In this document: piece after piece, positions 47,800 to 55,722 of the stretch
How positions within the stretch are numbered: position 1 is the stretch's first letter
Layout of the letters: the number at the start of each line of letters is the position of its first letter
NCBI RefSeq assembly: GCF_038039215.1
Contig: NZ_JBBPCL010000001.1
Coordinates: forward strand, 2,480,001 to 2,544,000
Origin: Pseudonocardia sp. T1-2H
Lineage (GTDB): Bacteria > Actinomycetota > Actinomycetes > Mycobacteriales > Pseudonocardiaceae
DNA: 64,000 bases
Direction: 5' to 3'
Position numbers and translations under genes: made by a program
Notes under the pieces: generated by a model
The model's database searches: none
What the model was told of the DNA's origin: nothing
Seen by the model: the letters and a program-made list of their open reading frames with translations, nothing else

Positions 47800-49032
47800 T
47801 CACACCGAGATCCACAGCGCGGCGGTCGCCGCGACCAGCGCGAGCGGGACGGTCAGCGCGCCCAGGGCGGTGAACTGCGCCAACCGGGGCGGAGCGGCGC
47901 GCTCGGTCAGCACCTGCCGCCACAGCAGGGTCGCGAGCGAGCCGACGTAGGTGAGGTTCGGCCCGATGTTCACCCCGATGAGCACCGCGAGCACCAGTGC
48001 GGGCTGCGGGGCCGGGCCGAGCGCGGCCAGCAGGACCAGCGCAGCGGGGAGGTTGTTGACCAGGTTCGCCAGCACGGCCGCGATCCCCGCGACGGCCAGC
48101 AGCCCGGCGAACGTCGCCTCCCCGGGCAGCAGCGCGGCGAGCCCCGCGGACAACCCGTTCGCGCTGACCGCGGCCACCACCACACCGAGGGCGAGCACGA
48201 AGACGCAGAACAGGGGAGCGACGCCGTGGACCACCCCGGCCGGTGTCGTCTCCCGCCGCGCCAGCGCCCGGGCCGCCAGCACCACGGCACCCGTCGCTGC
48301 GACCCACACCGGCTCCACCCCGAGCGGCGACGAGACCCCGAACCCGACGAGCGTCAGCGCGAGCACGGCCAGCGCGAACCGCGGCGGCTGGACGGTCTCG
48401 TCCCGGACGTCCGTCTCGGGTTCCCGCCGCAGGTCCGCCCGGAAGAACAGGCGCAGCACCAGGTACTCGACGGCGAGCGCGGCGAGCCACGGCAGCGCCA
48501 TCAGCCCGGCGAAGCCGAGGAACGACAGCCCGGACGCGCTCAGGACCAGCAGGTTCGTCAGGTTGGAGATCGGCAGCAGCAGGGACCCGGAGTTGGCGAG
48601 GTGCGCGCAGACGTAGGCGTGCGGGCGGGTGGGCAGCCGCAACCGCGTGGTCGTCGCGAGCACGACCGGGGTGAGCAGGACGACCGTGGCGTCGAGGCTG
48701 AGCACCACGGTCGTCGCGGTGGCCGCGGTGAAGACGAGCCCGAAGAGGCGGTCCGGACGCCCGCGCGACGCCCGGGCGAGCCGGGTGCCGAGCCACCGGA
48801 AGACTCCCTCGGCGTCGGCCAGCCGGCCGAGCAGCAGGATCGCGGCCAGGAACCCGACGGTCGGACCGAGCTCGCCGACCTCCGCCAGCGCGTCCCGCCA
48901 CGGCAACACCCCCAGCCCGACGACGAGCAGCGCGGCCGGCACCGCGGCCGCGGCCTCGGGCAGCCCCTTCGGCCGGACGGTCGCGACGACGAGGACGACC
49001 GCGAGCAGCGCGATCGCGACCGCCAGGTGCAT
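47800..49032 (-). CDS. ArsB/NhaD/SLC13-type anion permease
   Basis: A 410-residue polytopic transporter (about ten or eleven segments) of the ion transporter superfamily. It contains LSLDATVVLLTPVVLATTTR and a second, symmetric repeat VLANLVNNLPAALVLLAALG followed by GVNIGPNLTYVGSLATLLWR, both typical of arsenite (ArsB) or citrate-type permeases. No arsenic operon is nearby, so the substrate is open. ATG 49032 overlaps the TauE stop by one base (TGATG). Confidence 0.85.
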   Translation of the reverse strand: MHLAVAIALLAVVLVVATVRPKGLPEAAAAVPAALLVVGLGVLPWRDALAEVGELGPTVGFLAAILLLGRLADAEGVFRWLGTRLARASRGRPDRLFGLVFTAATATTVVLSLDATVVLLTPVVLATTTRLRLPTRPHAYVCAHLANSGSLLLPISNLTNLLVLSASGLSFLGFAGLMALPWLAALAVEYLVLRLFFRADLRREPETDVRDETVQPPRFALAVLALTLVGFGVSSPLGVEPVWVAATGAVVLAARALARRETTPAGVVHGVAPLFCVFVLALGVVVAAVSANGLSAGLAALLPGEATFAGLLAVAGIAAVLANLVNNLPAALVLLAALGPAPQPALVLAVLIGVNIGPNLTYVGSLATLLWRQVLTERAAPPRLAQFTALGALTVPLALVAATAALWISV

Positions 49033-49793
49033 CAGGAGACGATCAGGTAGAGGCCGACCGCGATCCCCAGCAACACGACCGCCCAGCGCAGCACGTTCTC
49101 CGGCAGCCTCCTCGCGAGCTTCGCACCGAGGAAGCCGCCGACCAGTGTCGTGGGGGCCAGGATCGCGACCGCCTTCCACTCGACGGGTGCGTCGATCGCG
49201 AAGATCACGACCGTCACCGTGGCCACGACCAGCGACAGCAGGCCCTTGAGCGCGTTGAGGCGGACGAGCTTGTCGTTGGCCAGCAGGGACAGCGTCGAGA
49301 CCAGGATGACGCCCAGGGCGCCGCCGAAGTAGCCGCCGTAGACCGCGGCCAGGAACACCGAGGGCAGCAGCCAGCGCAGCCGGTCCGGCGCCTCCGGCTC
49401 CGGGTTGCCGATCCGCTTCTTCAGCCACGGGCCGACCGCCATCATGATGCTGGCCAGGATGACCAGGACGGGCACGACGGCGTCGAACACCGATCCGGGC
49501 AGGACCAGCAGTAGTGCACACCCGACCGCGGACCCGACGGCGGCGACCGCGGAGGTCAGCAGGATCCGCCGCCGCTGGCCCCGCAGCTCCGTGCGCGCCC
49601 CGGCCACGATCCCCACGTAGCCGGGCCACTGCGCGACCGAGTTCGTGACGTTCGCCGACAGCGGCGGCAACCCGACCGCCAGCAGCGCCGGGAACACCAG
49701 CAGCGAGCCGCCGCCGGCGACGGCGTTGACCGCGCCCGCGACCAGCCCCGCGGCGATCAGGAACACCAGCTGCCACGGCGACGCCTCGATCAC
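49032..49793 (-). CDS. TauE/SafE family sulfite exporter-like permease
   Basis: A 253-residue membrane protein with eight predicted segments. The N-terminal GLVAGAVNAVAGGGSLLVFP and the second half GGYFGGALGVILVSTLSLLA are the paired family signatures. Family members move sulfite, sulfoacetate or similar anions. It is co-transcribed with the anion permease, so both may handle related oxyanions. Confidence 0.9.
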   Translation of the reverse strand: MIEASPWQLVFLIAAGLVAGAVNAVAGGGSLLVFPALLAVGLPPLSANVTNSVAQWPGYVGIVAGARTELRGQRRRILLTSAVAAVGSAVGCALLLVLPGSVFDAVVPVLVILASIMMAVGPWLKKRIGNPEPEAPDRLRWLLPSVFLAAVYGGYFGGALGVILVSTLSLLANDKLVRLNALKGLLSLVVATVTVVIFAIDAPVEWKAVAILAPTTLVGGFLGAKLARRLPENVLRWAVVLLGIAVGLYLIVS

Positions 49794-49866
49794 GCGGGAA
49801 CCGTAACCCGCCGGGCGCCGGGAACGCGGGGCGAAGGCCCGTGCGCCCGCCCCCCGGGGCCACCGC

Positions 49867-49872
49867 TAGAAT
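49867..49872 (+). promoter_or_regulatory. -10 element of rnpB
   Basis: TAGAAT lies about seven bases upstream of the inferred 5' end of the RNase P RNA. A -35 is not obvious in the GC-rich upstream bases. Confidence 0.5.
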
Positions 49873-49879
49873 TCCTGCT

Positions 49880-50312
49880 GGACGAGTCGGCCGGGCGGCC
49901 GCGTCGGTGCCCCGTCGAGCGATCGACGGGATCCACCGCCGAGGAAAGTCCGGACTCCATACGGCAGGGTGGTTGTCAACGGCAACCCGGGGCGACCCGC
50001 GGGACAGTGCCACAGAGAACAGACCGCCCCGTGCGCGAGCACGGGGTAAGGGTGAAACGGTGGTGTAAGAGACCACCAGCACCCCGGGTGACCGGGGTGG
50101 CTCGGTAAACCCCACCCGGAGCAAGGCCAAAAGGCGTCCGCCGCTGCCGGCAACGGCAGCACGGACGCTGCGCAGGCGTTCGAGGGCTGCCCGCCCGAGC
50201 CTGCGGGTAGGCCGCTGGAGCCTGCCGGCGACGGCAGGCCTAGATGGATGGTCGCCGAACGGTGCGTCGCAAGGCGCCCGGGAACAGAATCCGGCTTACA
50301 GGCCGACTCGTC
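49880..50312 (+). ncRNA. rnpB: RNase P RNA (bacterial type A)
   Basis: The ends pair as helix P1: GACGAGTCGG (49881-49890) with CCGACTCGTC (50303-50312). The conserved core GAGGAAAGTCCGGACTCC is at about 49942, GGTGAAACGGTG lies mid-molecule, GAACAGAATCCGGCTTACAG is near the 3' end, and GAGCAAGGCCAAAAGG is in the centre. The length of about 433 bases fits actinomycetes. It processes tRNA 5' ends with the RnpA protein, which is not in this window. Confidence 0.97.
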
Positions 50313-50532
50313 CACCTCACCCACGTAGAGCTCCCGGGGCCGTATAGGCCCGCTCGACGAGGACAGTGGCTGGTGATGTCCGAAGGCCGGCGATCGGGTG
50401 GTCCGCTCAGCTGCGAGCCGGGCTGAACGACCGGCGCCACCATTGACGCGGAGATCCGGGCCGGCGGTCCGTATCGCCGGGCCGCCGTCCGTGCTCTCCT
50501 CTCCAGGCGGGGTGACGAGGGGAGCGCGGACG

Positions 50533-51321
50533 GTGACAGGGAATCGGACGGGCCTGCGGAGCCTGCGTGAGTTCTGCACGGAGGTCACGTCGATCAAGGA
50601 GGTGGTCGCGGCCCTGAGCGGCATCAGGGACGCGTCCGCCGCCGACATCGTGCGGCCCGAGGTGGACGGGATCTCCGCCTTCTCGCGCCTCTACACGATC
50701 ATCACGCAGAACGTGCTCGACACCGTGGAGGGCCGGAAGCCGGCACGGTCCTTCCGGGACCCCGAGTTCCTCACCCTCCTCGACCTGGAGTTCGCCAGGC
50801 GGTACCTGAACGCGATCCACGCCTGGGAGACCGACCCGACGACCGCTCCGCGTTCCTGGCGGGTGCTGTTCGACCGGCGGCGCACCGCGGGCATCCGGCA
50901 CGTCAACTTCGCCGCGGCCGGGGTGAACGCGCACGTCAACTTCGACCTGACCTACGCCCTCCTCGAGACCTGGAAGACGTTCCCGCCGAACCGCGATCGG
51001 CGCCGCGACTACGACGCTGTCAACGACATCTTCGCCGAGGAGATGGACGAGCTGCGGGAGAGCTTCGAGGCGTTCCTCACCGAGGCGGTCGAGGACGGCA
51101 GCCCGGTCGACAAGCTGGGCAACCTGCTCTCCGACATCCTGGTGACCCGGACCCGGGCCGCCGCGTGGTGGGCGGCGAAGTGGGTGTGGCGGCACTACGA
51201 CCCGCTCGATCACCTCGGGGGTCGTAAGTACCAGAAGGCCTACGACCGCATGCACCGCCGGCAGGACCGGGTGGCGCACGCCCTCGGCTGGGCGGTTCTG
51301 AAGGCGCCGGCCATCCCCTGA
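50533..51321 (+). CDS. DUF5995 family protein
   Basis: A 262-residue cytoplasmic helical protein. GTG 50533 is chosen for the GAGGGGAG ribosome-binding site nine or ten bases upstream. Characteristic segments are FSRLYTIITQNVLDTVEG, FARRYLNAIHAWE, FAAAGVNAHVNFDLTYAL and WVWRHYDP. The conserved His/Asp residues of the NAHVNFDL segment suggest metal binding, which is an inference. The function is unknown. Confidence 0.82.
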   Translation: MTGNRTGLRSLREFCTEVTSIKEVVAALSGIRDASAADIVRPEVDGISAFSRLYTIITQNVLDTVEGRKPARSFRDPEFLTLLDLEFARRYLNAIHAWETDPTTAPRSWRVLFDRRRTAGIRHVNFAAAGVNAHVNFDLTYALLETWKTFPPNRDRRRDYDAVNDIFAEEMDELRESFEAFLTEAVEDGSPVDKLGNLLSDILVTRTRAAAWWAAKWVWRHYDPLDHLGGRKYQKAYDRMHRRQDRVAHALGWAVLKAPAIP

Positions 51322-51325
51322 CACC

Positions 51326-51790
51326 TCACACCTCGTCGTCGGGGAGCCCGTCGAGCAGGCGCTCGAAGACATCGCCGAGGGTGGCGAGCTCGTCCTCCGA
51401 CAGGACGTCGAAGAAGTACCGACGAACCGCCTGCACGTGCTTGGGTGCGGCGGCGACGATGGCCGCCCGACCGGCCTCGGTGAGCCGCACCATCGATCCT
51501 CGGGCGTCCTCGGCGCAGTCCTCGCGGACGAGCAGACCGCGAGTCTCCATCCGGCGGACCTGGTGGGAGATCCGGCTGCGTTCCCAGCCGACCATCAACC
51601 CGAGGTCGCGCGCACGCAGCGCGCCGCCCGGCGTCTCGGACAGCGGCACCAGCAGCCGGTAGTCCGCCCCTGAGAGCCCGGCGTCGCGCACCAGCCGGCG
51701 CGCCAGCACCGCCTGCAACCTGCGCTGCAGCGCGAGATAGGCCTGCCAGACGTGCGCCTCCCGCTCGTCGAGCCACTGAGGTTCGTCCAC
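51326..51790 (-). CDS. MarR family transcriptional regulator
   Basis: A 154-residue winged-helix repressor. GTG 51790 is preferred because the conserved domain starts just after (WLDEREAHVWQAYLALQRRL). The DNA-binding helix is LRARDLGLMVGWERSRISHQ followed by VRRMETRGLLVREDCAEDAR (wing). It is divergent from the pirin remnant and the FMN reductase, with candidate operator repeats between. The ligand is unknown; a redox or quinone signal would fit the targets. Confidence 0.87.
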   Translation of the reverse strand: MDEPQWLDEREAHVWQAYLALQRRLQAVLARRLVRDAGLSGADYRLLVPLSETPGGALRARDLGLMVGWERSRISHQVRRMETRGLLVREDCAEDARGSMVRLTEAGRAAIVAAAPKHVQAVRRYFFDVLSEDELATLGDVFERLLDGLPDDEV

Positions 51791-51792
51791 GA

Positions 51793-51851
51793 GGACGCAT
51801 CGTAGCCGACGATGTTGACGCGTCATCAAATAGACGTATTGTGGACGCATC
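51793..51851. promoter_or_regulatory. Repeated MarR-type operator sites
   Basis: The palindrome TGACGCGTCA lies at 51816-51825, inside a longer near-palindrome (TTGACGCGTCATCAA). GGACGCATC occurs at 51793-51801 and again at 51843-51851, both resembling half-sites. Together they span the whole gap between the divergent genes, as expected for autoregulation by the MarR protein. Confidence 0.5.
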
Positions 51852-51856
51852 AACAG

Positions 51857-52039
51857 ATGGAGTTGATCGTCATGCGGGCTAGCGCCGCCGAGGCGGAACC
51901 GCTCGATGTGCTGCTGCTGGGCGGACTGCCGATCCGCGAGCCCGTCGCGCACTACGGCCCGTTCGTGATGAACACCCGCGCGGAGATCATCCAGGCTGTC
52001 GAGGACCACCAGGGCGGACGGCTGGGTGCGCCGGCACGA
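51857..52039 (+). pseudogene. Pirin family protein, C-terminal remnant
   Basis: Only the pirin C-terminal segment survives: [20 protein letters not shown], then [20 protein letters not shown] and GRLG. Pirins are normally about 230-330 residues with two cupin domains; here about 200 residues of N-terminal sequence including the metal site are missing. An ATG at 51857 opens the surviving frame. The reading frame drifts into unrelated sequence after about 52035. Confidence 0.75.
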
Positions 52040-52109
52040 CGTACGGACCATCGCCACCGCCCGCCCCGGCGGAATTCAGGAGAAGTTCTCGACCAGCCCA
52101 AGGAACGTC

Positions 52110-52670
52110 ATGACCCGGATCGCGATCATCCTCGGCAGCACTCGCCCCGGACGTAATGGGGAGGCCGTCGCCCGCTGGGTGTTCGACATCGCCAAGCAGC
52201 GTAGCGACGCCGACTACGAGCTCGTCGACATCGCGGACTATCACCTTCCCCACCTCGACGAGGCGGCACCGCCGTCGATGGGGCAGTACACCAAGCCGCA
52301 CACCCTGGCGTGGGCGGAGAAGATCGCCTCTTTCGACGGCTACGTCTTCGTCACCCCGGAGTACAACCACTCCACCTCCGGTGCGCTGAAGAACGCCATC
52401 GACTTCCTCTACGCCGAGTGGAACAACAAGGCCGCCGGCTTCGTCAGCTACGGCAGCGCCGGCGGCACCCGCGCCGTCGAGCACCTGCGGCTGGTCATGG
52501 CCGAGCTTCAGGTCGCCACCGTCCGCGCCCAGGTCGCGCTGTCGCTGTTCACCGACTTCACCAACTTCAACCAGTTCACCCCCGGCCCGTACCAGGCCGA
52601 CGCGGTCGGGGTCGTGTTCGACCAGGTCGTGGCCTGGAGCACGGCGCTGGCCGGTCTGCGCGCCCGCTGA
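52110..52670 (+). CDS. NADPH-dependent FMN reductase
   Basis: A 186-residue flavodoxin-fold reductase. The FMN phosphate loop is [20 protein letters not shown] and the second contact is [20 protein letters not shown], the classic NAD(P)H:FMN/quinone reductase signature. [20 protein letters not shown] completes the site. ATG 52110 starts exactly at the conserved strand. Divergence from the MarR gene suggests it is induced by the MarR ligand, perhaps a quinone. Confidence 0.92.
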   Translation: MTRIAIILGSTRPGRNGEAVARWVFDIAKQRSDADYELVDIADYHLPHLDEAAPPSMGQYTKPHTLAWAEKIASFDGYVFVTPEYNHSTSGALKNAIDFLYAEWNNKAAGFVSYGSAGGTRAVEHLRLVMAELQVATVRAQVALSLFTDFTNFNQFTPGPYQADAVGVVFDQVVAWSTALAGLRAR

Positions 52671-52689
52671 CCCGAGCTCCTGCACCCCC

Positions 52690-52727
52690 GGCCGACCTCG
52701 CCTGTCAAGGGGAAGGCGAGGCCGGCC
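52690..52727. terminator. Hairpin terminator after the FMN reductase
   Basis: GGCCGACCTCGCC (52690-52702) pairs with GGCGAGGCCGGCC (52715-52727) with one mismatch around a 12-base loop. It lies 20 bases after the FMN reductase stop. No U-tract follows. Confidence 0.55.
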
Positions 52728-52871
52728 ATCCGTGCCTACCTGACGCCGACGAACAGGCGTCAGAGCTGGTCAGAAGGGACCGCGGCTGTCGGACAGAGCG
52801 GGGCCCGGGCGACCCGACCGAGGCGGTGCAGGGGCGGTTCTGAAGACCTGACGGCTCCCGACGGCGACACG

Positions 52872-54089
52872 TCATGGACCGGTCTGGACCGGTCGCCCGT
52901 CAATCGGGAGCATGCCGGGCGCGGTCGGAAGGTGCCCGGGCCGCATCCGGGTGCCCGAAGGCCTTGCCGTCGCCCCGGGGAGCGGCAGCGGGTTTCCCTC
53001 CTTGTCGGTCGGCCGGCGGTCCCTGGGCCGGCTGGGCGGAAGCTGTGGCGTCCGCAGGCGCCGGCCTCCCGACCAAAGCGCGGGCGGGGCGTCGGTGAGC
53101 TCGGCGAGGGCGATGGCCACCCGTTCGTAGTTGACCCGCCAGCCCTGGAAGTCGGGCCATGCCTCGGCCGCGCTCCGCTCGACCGGGAACCCGCTGGACC
53201 GGATGTAGGCGACGGCGTCCGCGAACTCCTCCCGGCTCAGCTGCAGCGGGTCATCAGGCTTCGGGTCGTCGTCGACGGGGATGCGCAGGGTGCCCGCGAT
53301 CTCCCGAAGACAGCGGTAGCCCATCCGCAGGCACAGCCGGGCCTCGCTCGGCGCCCGGCCGGGGGCGAGCGCCAGGTACAGCGCTGCGGAGTCCATGACG
53401 GAGAGCAGCCCGATCACCCAGGATCGCAGCGGACGCGGCGAGCGGAAGTAGACCAGCACCGGGTAGTTGGTGTGGCTCTCCGCCACGTCGGCGGCGAAGT
53501 TCTCCCACTGCGCGTACAGGCCGGCGAGACTGTCGATGATGCCGACGAGCTGGTGGCGCACCAGCACCTCCGGCCCCCAGCTGGGCACCCCGGCCCGGCT
53601 GGCCAGCACCGTCACGAGCGTCTCGCGCCGGTTGTAGGAGGAGTACAGGGCGGGCAGATAGCCGATCTGCAGTGCGACGACGATCAGCCCGGACGCGGCG
53701 GCGGCGATGGTGATCCCCAACTGGTCGGTGGTGGGGGTCGCGAATCCGAGGGTGAACAGCGACGAGCCGGCATCGCGCAGGGCCACCGCCACGTCGGCGC
53801 CGGCCGCGCTGAACAGCAGCGAGAATCCGACCAGGAACAACAGCAACCAACCCAGCAACAGGCCGAGCAACGTCACCGGAGCGCGGGCGGCGAGCACGGC
53901 GTCGATCCGGCCGTAGTCCCGGCTCAGCGAGGCAAACAGCACGAACGGCGTGCGCATGCCGCGGAAGAGCGCCCTCGTGATCATCGTGGTCTTGCCGCGC
54001 GGCACCACCAGGGTGACCAGAACGCTCCACCAGGTGGCCAGGACCAGTAGGCCGCCCGCGAGCGCTTCCGCGATACGCACAACGAGCAC
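52872..54089 (-). CDS. Two-segment ion-channel-like membrane protein with long cytoplasmic tail
   Basis: A 405-residue protein if it starts at GTG 54089 (an in-frame ATG at 54164 would add 25 residues). Three hydrophobic segments lie in the first half. Between the last two is SSLFTLGFATPTTDQLGITI, placed like the pore loop of two-TM potassium channels but lacking the GYG filter. The long C-terminal part is soluble and ends in a Pro/Arg-rich tail. The family and transported ion are uncertain. Confidence 0.65.
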   Translation of the reverse strand: MLVVRIAEALAGGLLVLATWWSVLVTLVVPRGKTTMITRALFRGMRTPFVLFASLSRDYGRIDAVLAARAPVTLLGLLLGWLLLFLVGFSLLFSAAGADVAVALRDAGSSLFTLGFATPTTDQLGITIAAAASGLIVVALQIGYLPALYSSYNRRETLVTVLASRAGVPSWGPEVLVRHQLVGIIDSLAGLYAQWENFAADVAESHTNYPVLVYFRSPRPLRSWVIGLLSVMDSAALYLALAPGRAPSEARLCLRMGYRCLREIAGTLRIPVDDDPKPDDPLQLSREEFADAVAYIRSSGFPVERSAAEAWPDFQGWRVNYERVAIALAELTDAPPALWSGGRRLRTPQLPPSRPRDRRPTDKEGNPLPLPGATARPSGTRMRPGHLPTAPGMLPIDGRPVQTGP

Positions 54090-54164
54090 ACCACCATCCT
54101 GCGCGGCCGCCGGCAGTGATCGCCGGGGGGACGAATCCGCACCGCCCCGCACCGTGAACGACAC

Positions 54165-54600
54165 GTACGCGGCTCAGTTCAGCCGCGTCTGACGGTGGGC
54201 CCGTCCCGTACGCGGAAGGGGCCACCGCCCCCGCCCGCATCTTCCGCCGTTCTGGGTCGAGCGAGCGACGTGTCCGAGACTCTCTCCCGGCCGCCCGCGT
54301 CGAGGTGTCGCATCGCGTCCGCGGGGTACCCGGACGGGGTCTCGCGCGGCGTAGCTGTCCGCACGCGTCGCGCGGTTGTTGTTCGTCCGCTCCTCGGTCG
54401 CAGGCCGGCCGCGGGGTCGGCCGGGCACGGCTGGGGCCCGGCGTGAGTCGGGCTCCAGTTCGCCCGGTCGCCGCGACCTCGACGAGGCCGATCGGGCCCT
54501 GGAGTGGCTAGCCTGGCGGCCGCTCACCTCCGTCTCGTAAAGAAGGCAGGGTGCGTTGCGCATGCCGACCATCGAAGGACCATCGACGAAGGAGATTGCA
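54165..54600. other. Intergenic region without recognisable genes
   Basis: No reading frame here resembles a known protein. The region is less biased in codon-position GC than the flanking genes and begins the degraded accessory stretch. The last 60 bases hold a repeated GACCATCGA and the ribosome-binding site of the next small gene. Confidence 0.4.
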
Positions 54601-54789
54601 ATGAACGATGTTGGAACCGTCGCGGACCGTGAGGTCCGGGACTTCGGAGGTGTGCGGATTGGATTTGCGACGCCGGCGGACGAGATCTTCAACGATTCCC
54701 GGATCCGTATCGGCCGGGTGAATTCGGACGGTATGGCGATCGACCACGCCGGTGTTCGGATCGGTATCGCCCGCCCCCACGGCGCCTGA
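54601..54789 (+). CDS. 62-residue repeat protein with 17-residue periodicity
   Basis: Starts at ATG 54601 with a strong ribosome-binding site (GAAGGAG, six bases upstream). The motif RIG recurs at residues 19-21, 36-38 and 53-55, exactly 17 apart, and Asp/Asn recurs at 14, 31 and 48. The repeats read GGVRIGFATPADEIFND, SRIRIGRVNSDGMAIDH and AGVRIGIARPHGA. Alternating Val/Ile with G and D turns looks like a small beta-repeat fold, reminiscent of the short 'beta-flower' repeat proteins; this is an inference. No signal peptide is present. Its neighbours are remnants, so no operon partner helps. Confidence 0.6.
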   Translation: MNDVGTVADREVRDFGGVRIGFATPADEIFNDSRIRIGRVNSDGMAIDHAGVRIGIARPHGA

Positions 54790-54829
54790 GAACCGGAGCC
54801 GAGGCCGAGTGTCACGGTGCGGACAAGTG

Positions 54830-55073
54830 ACTCGGCGCTCTCTTCTATGACGCCCTTCAGTACGACAAGCCGCAGCGCGAAGACGGCGGCATCGGCGCCC
54901 TGTAACGCGTCGCGGTTCTCGACGGCGACGACCGCCGCTCGACCTATCTCTTCAGCCAGCGTTCGCGCCGACTCATGGTCGGCGCTCGAGAGCCGCAGGG
55001 TCTCGCCGTCTGAGGCGAGCTGGCGGGCGATGATCGATCCGACCCCTCCAGTGCCGATGATCGCAGTCGTCAT
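54830..55073 (-). pseudogene. F420-dependent NADP reductase-like protein, N-terminal remnant
   Basis: Begins at ATG 55073 with a Rossmann motif (TTAIIGTGGVGSIIARQLAS), then SADHESARTLAEEIG and GADAAVFALRLVVLKGVIEE, as in NADPH-dependent F420 reductases/NAD-binding oxidoreductases of about 210 residues. Homology stops near residue 80, where the frame runs into the neighbouring small ORF on the other strand. The catalytic and C-terminal parts are gone. Confidence 0.7.
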
Positions 55074-55222
55074 GACCGGAACCTCCCCGTGCACACCGTG
55101 CCGGTAGGGTCAGGTAATGAGCGATCTACGAGCACACCGCCTGGTCTGATGTGAGAACACAGGGGATGACCGTCTCGTTGGTAGCCATTCCTGGAATGTC
55201 TGGTAGGGAGCTCCGTGTCTGG

Positions 55223-55315
55223 GGCTCCACCCTCGATGTAAAGTATTTCGCCGGTGATCTCGGCATTCACTCGGGTTCCCCGGCGGGCGGACTCGATGGC
55301 CAGTGAGCGGGTGAC
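55223..55315 (-). pseudogene. SDR remnant with internal deletion
   Basis: The minus strand reads VTRSLAIESARRGTRVNA joined directly to EITGEILYIEGGA. In intact short-chain dehydrogenases these two blocks (the helix after the catalytic Lys and the C-terminal strand) are separated by about 50-60 residues. The upstream catalytic region is absent. It overlaps the last 49 bases of the glyoxalase-fold gene in a different frame. Confidence 0.6.
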
Positions 55316-55722
55316 CAGTCCCCCTCTGGGTCGGTCGTCTGCCCCACTTCGATCAGATGACCGTCGGGGTCGCGGATATAGCAACGGATCTCGTACTGGT
55401 GCTGTTTAGGCGGCGTCAGGAACTGAGCACCCCTGGCGCTCCATTCGGCGTACACGGCCTGGATGTCTTTGACCCGGAGATTGAGGAAGCTGCTGACCCG
55501 GTCGGGATTGCGCGGCGTCTCCAGGGTGACCGATGGCTTATCGTCGGTCGGACCGCCGCCGACGTTGATGATGATCCAGCTGTTGGCCAGTGCGACGTAG
55601 GTCACGTCTCCGGAAAAAACCACCCTGCCGCCCAGTACTTCGGTGTAGAAGCGGCGAGAACGCTCGACATCGTCTGAAACGATGAAGTGTGCCAGAACCA
55701 ATTCCTGGTCGATGCCGCTCAT
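55267..55722 (-). CDS. VOC/glyoxalase-fold family protein
   Basis: A 151-residue protein starting at ATG 55722 with the ribosome-binding site AAAGGAGG. ELVLAHFIVSDDVERSRRFY opens the first beta-alpha-beta-beta-beta unit with a His metal ligand, and CYIRDPDGHLIEVGQTT ends the second with a Glu ligand. The enzyme class is open (dioxygenase, resistance protein or isomerase). The final 15 or so residues (PAHWPSSPPAGEPE) are encoded by DNA shared with an SDR remnant, so its natural C-terminus may have changed. Confidence 0.85.
   Translation of the reverse strand: MSGIDQELVLAHFIVSDDVERSRRFYTEVLGGRVVFSGDVTYVALANSWIIINVGGGPTDDKPSVTLETPRNPDRVSSFLNLRVKDIQAVYAEWSARGAQFLTPPKQHQYEIRCYIRDPDGHLIEVGQTTDPEGDWSPAHWPSSPPAGEPE

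Noticed and set aside
47800..50130. A single 776-codon open frame covering the anion permease, TauE and part of rnpB
   Set aside because: Only its C-terminal 410 residues resemble a protein. The rest lies antisense to rnpB and out of frame with TauE, whose own frame is clearly coding.
49880..50312. Short reading frames inside the RNase P RNA
   Set aside because: The conserved RNase P core and the P1 pairing explain this stretch fully.
54601..54789. The small repeat protein as a lanthipeptide or other RiPP precursor
   Set aside because: No Cys, few Ser/Thr in the C-terminal half, and no modification enzyme or exporter adjacent. The RIG periodicity fits a folded repeat protein better.
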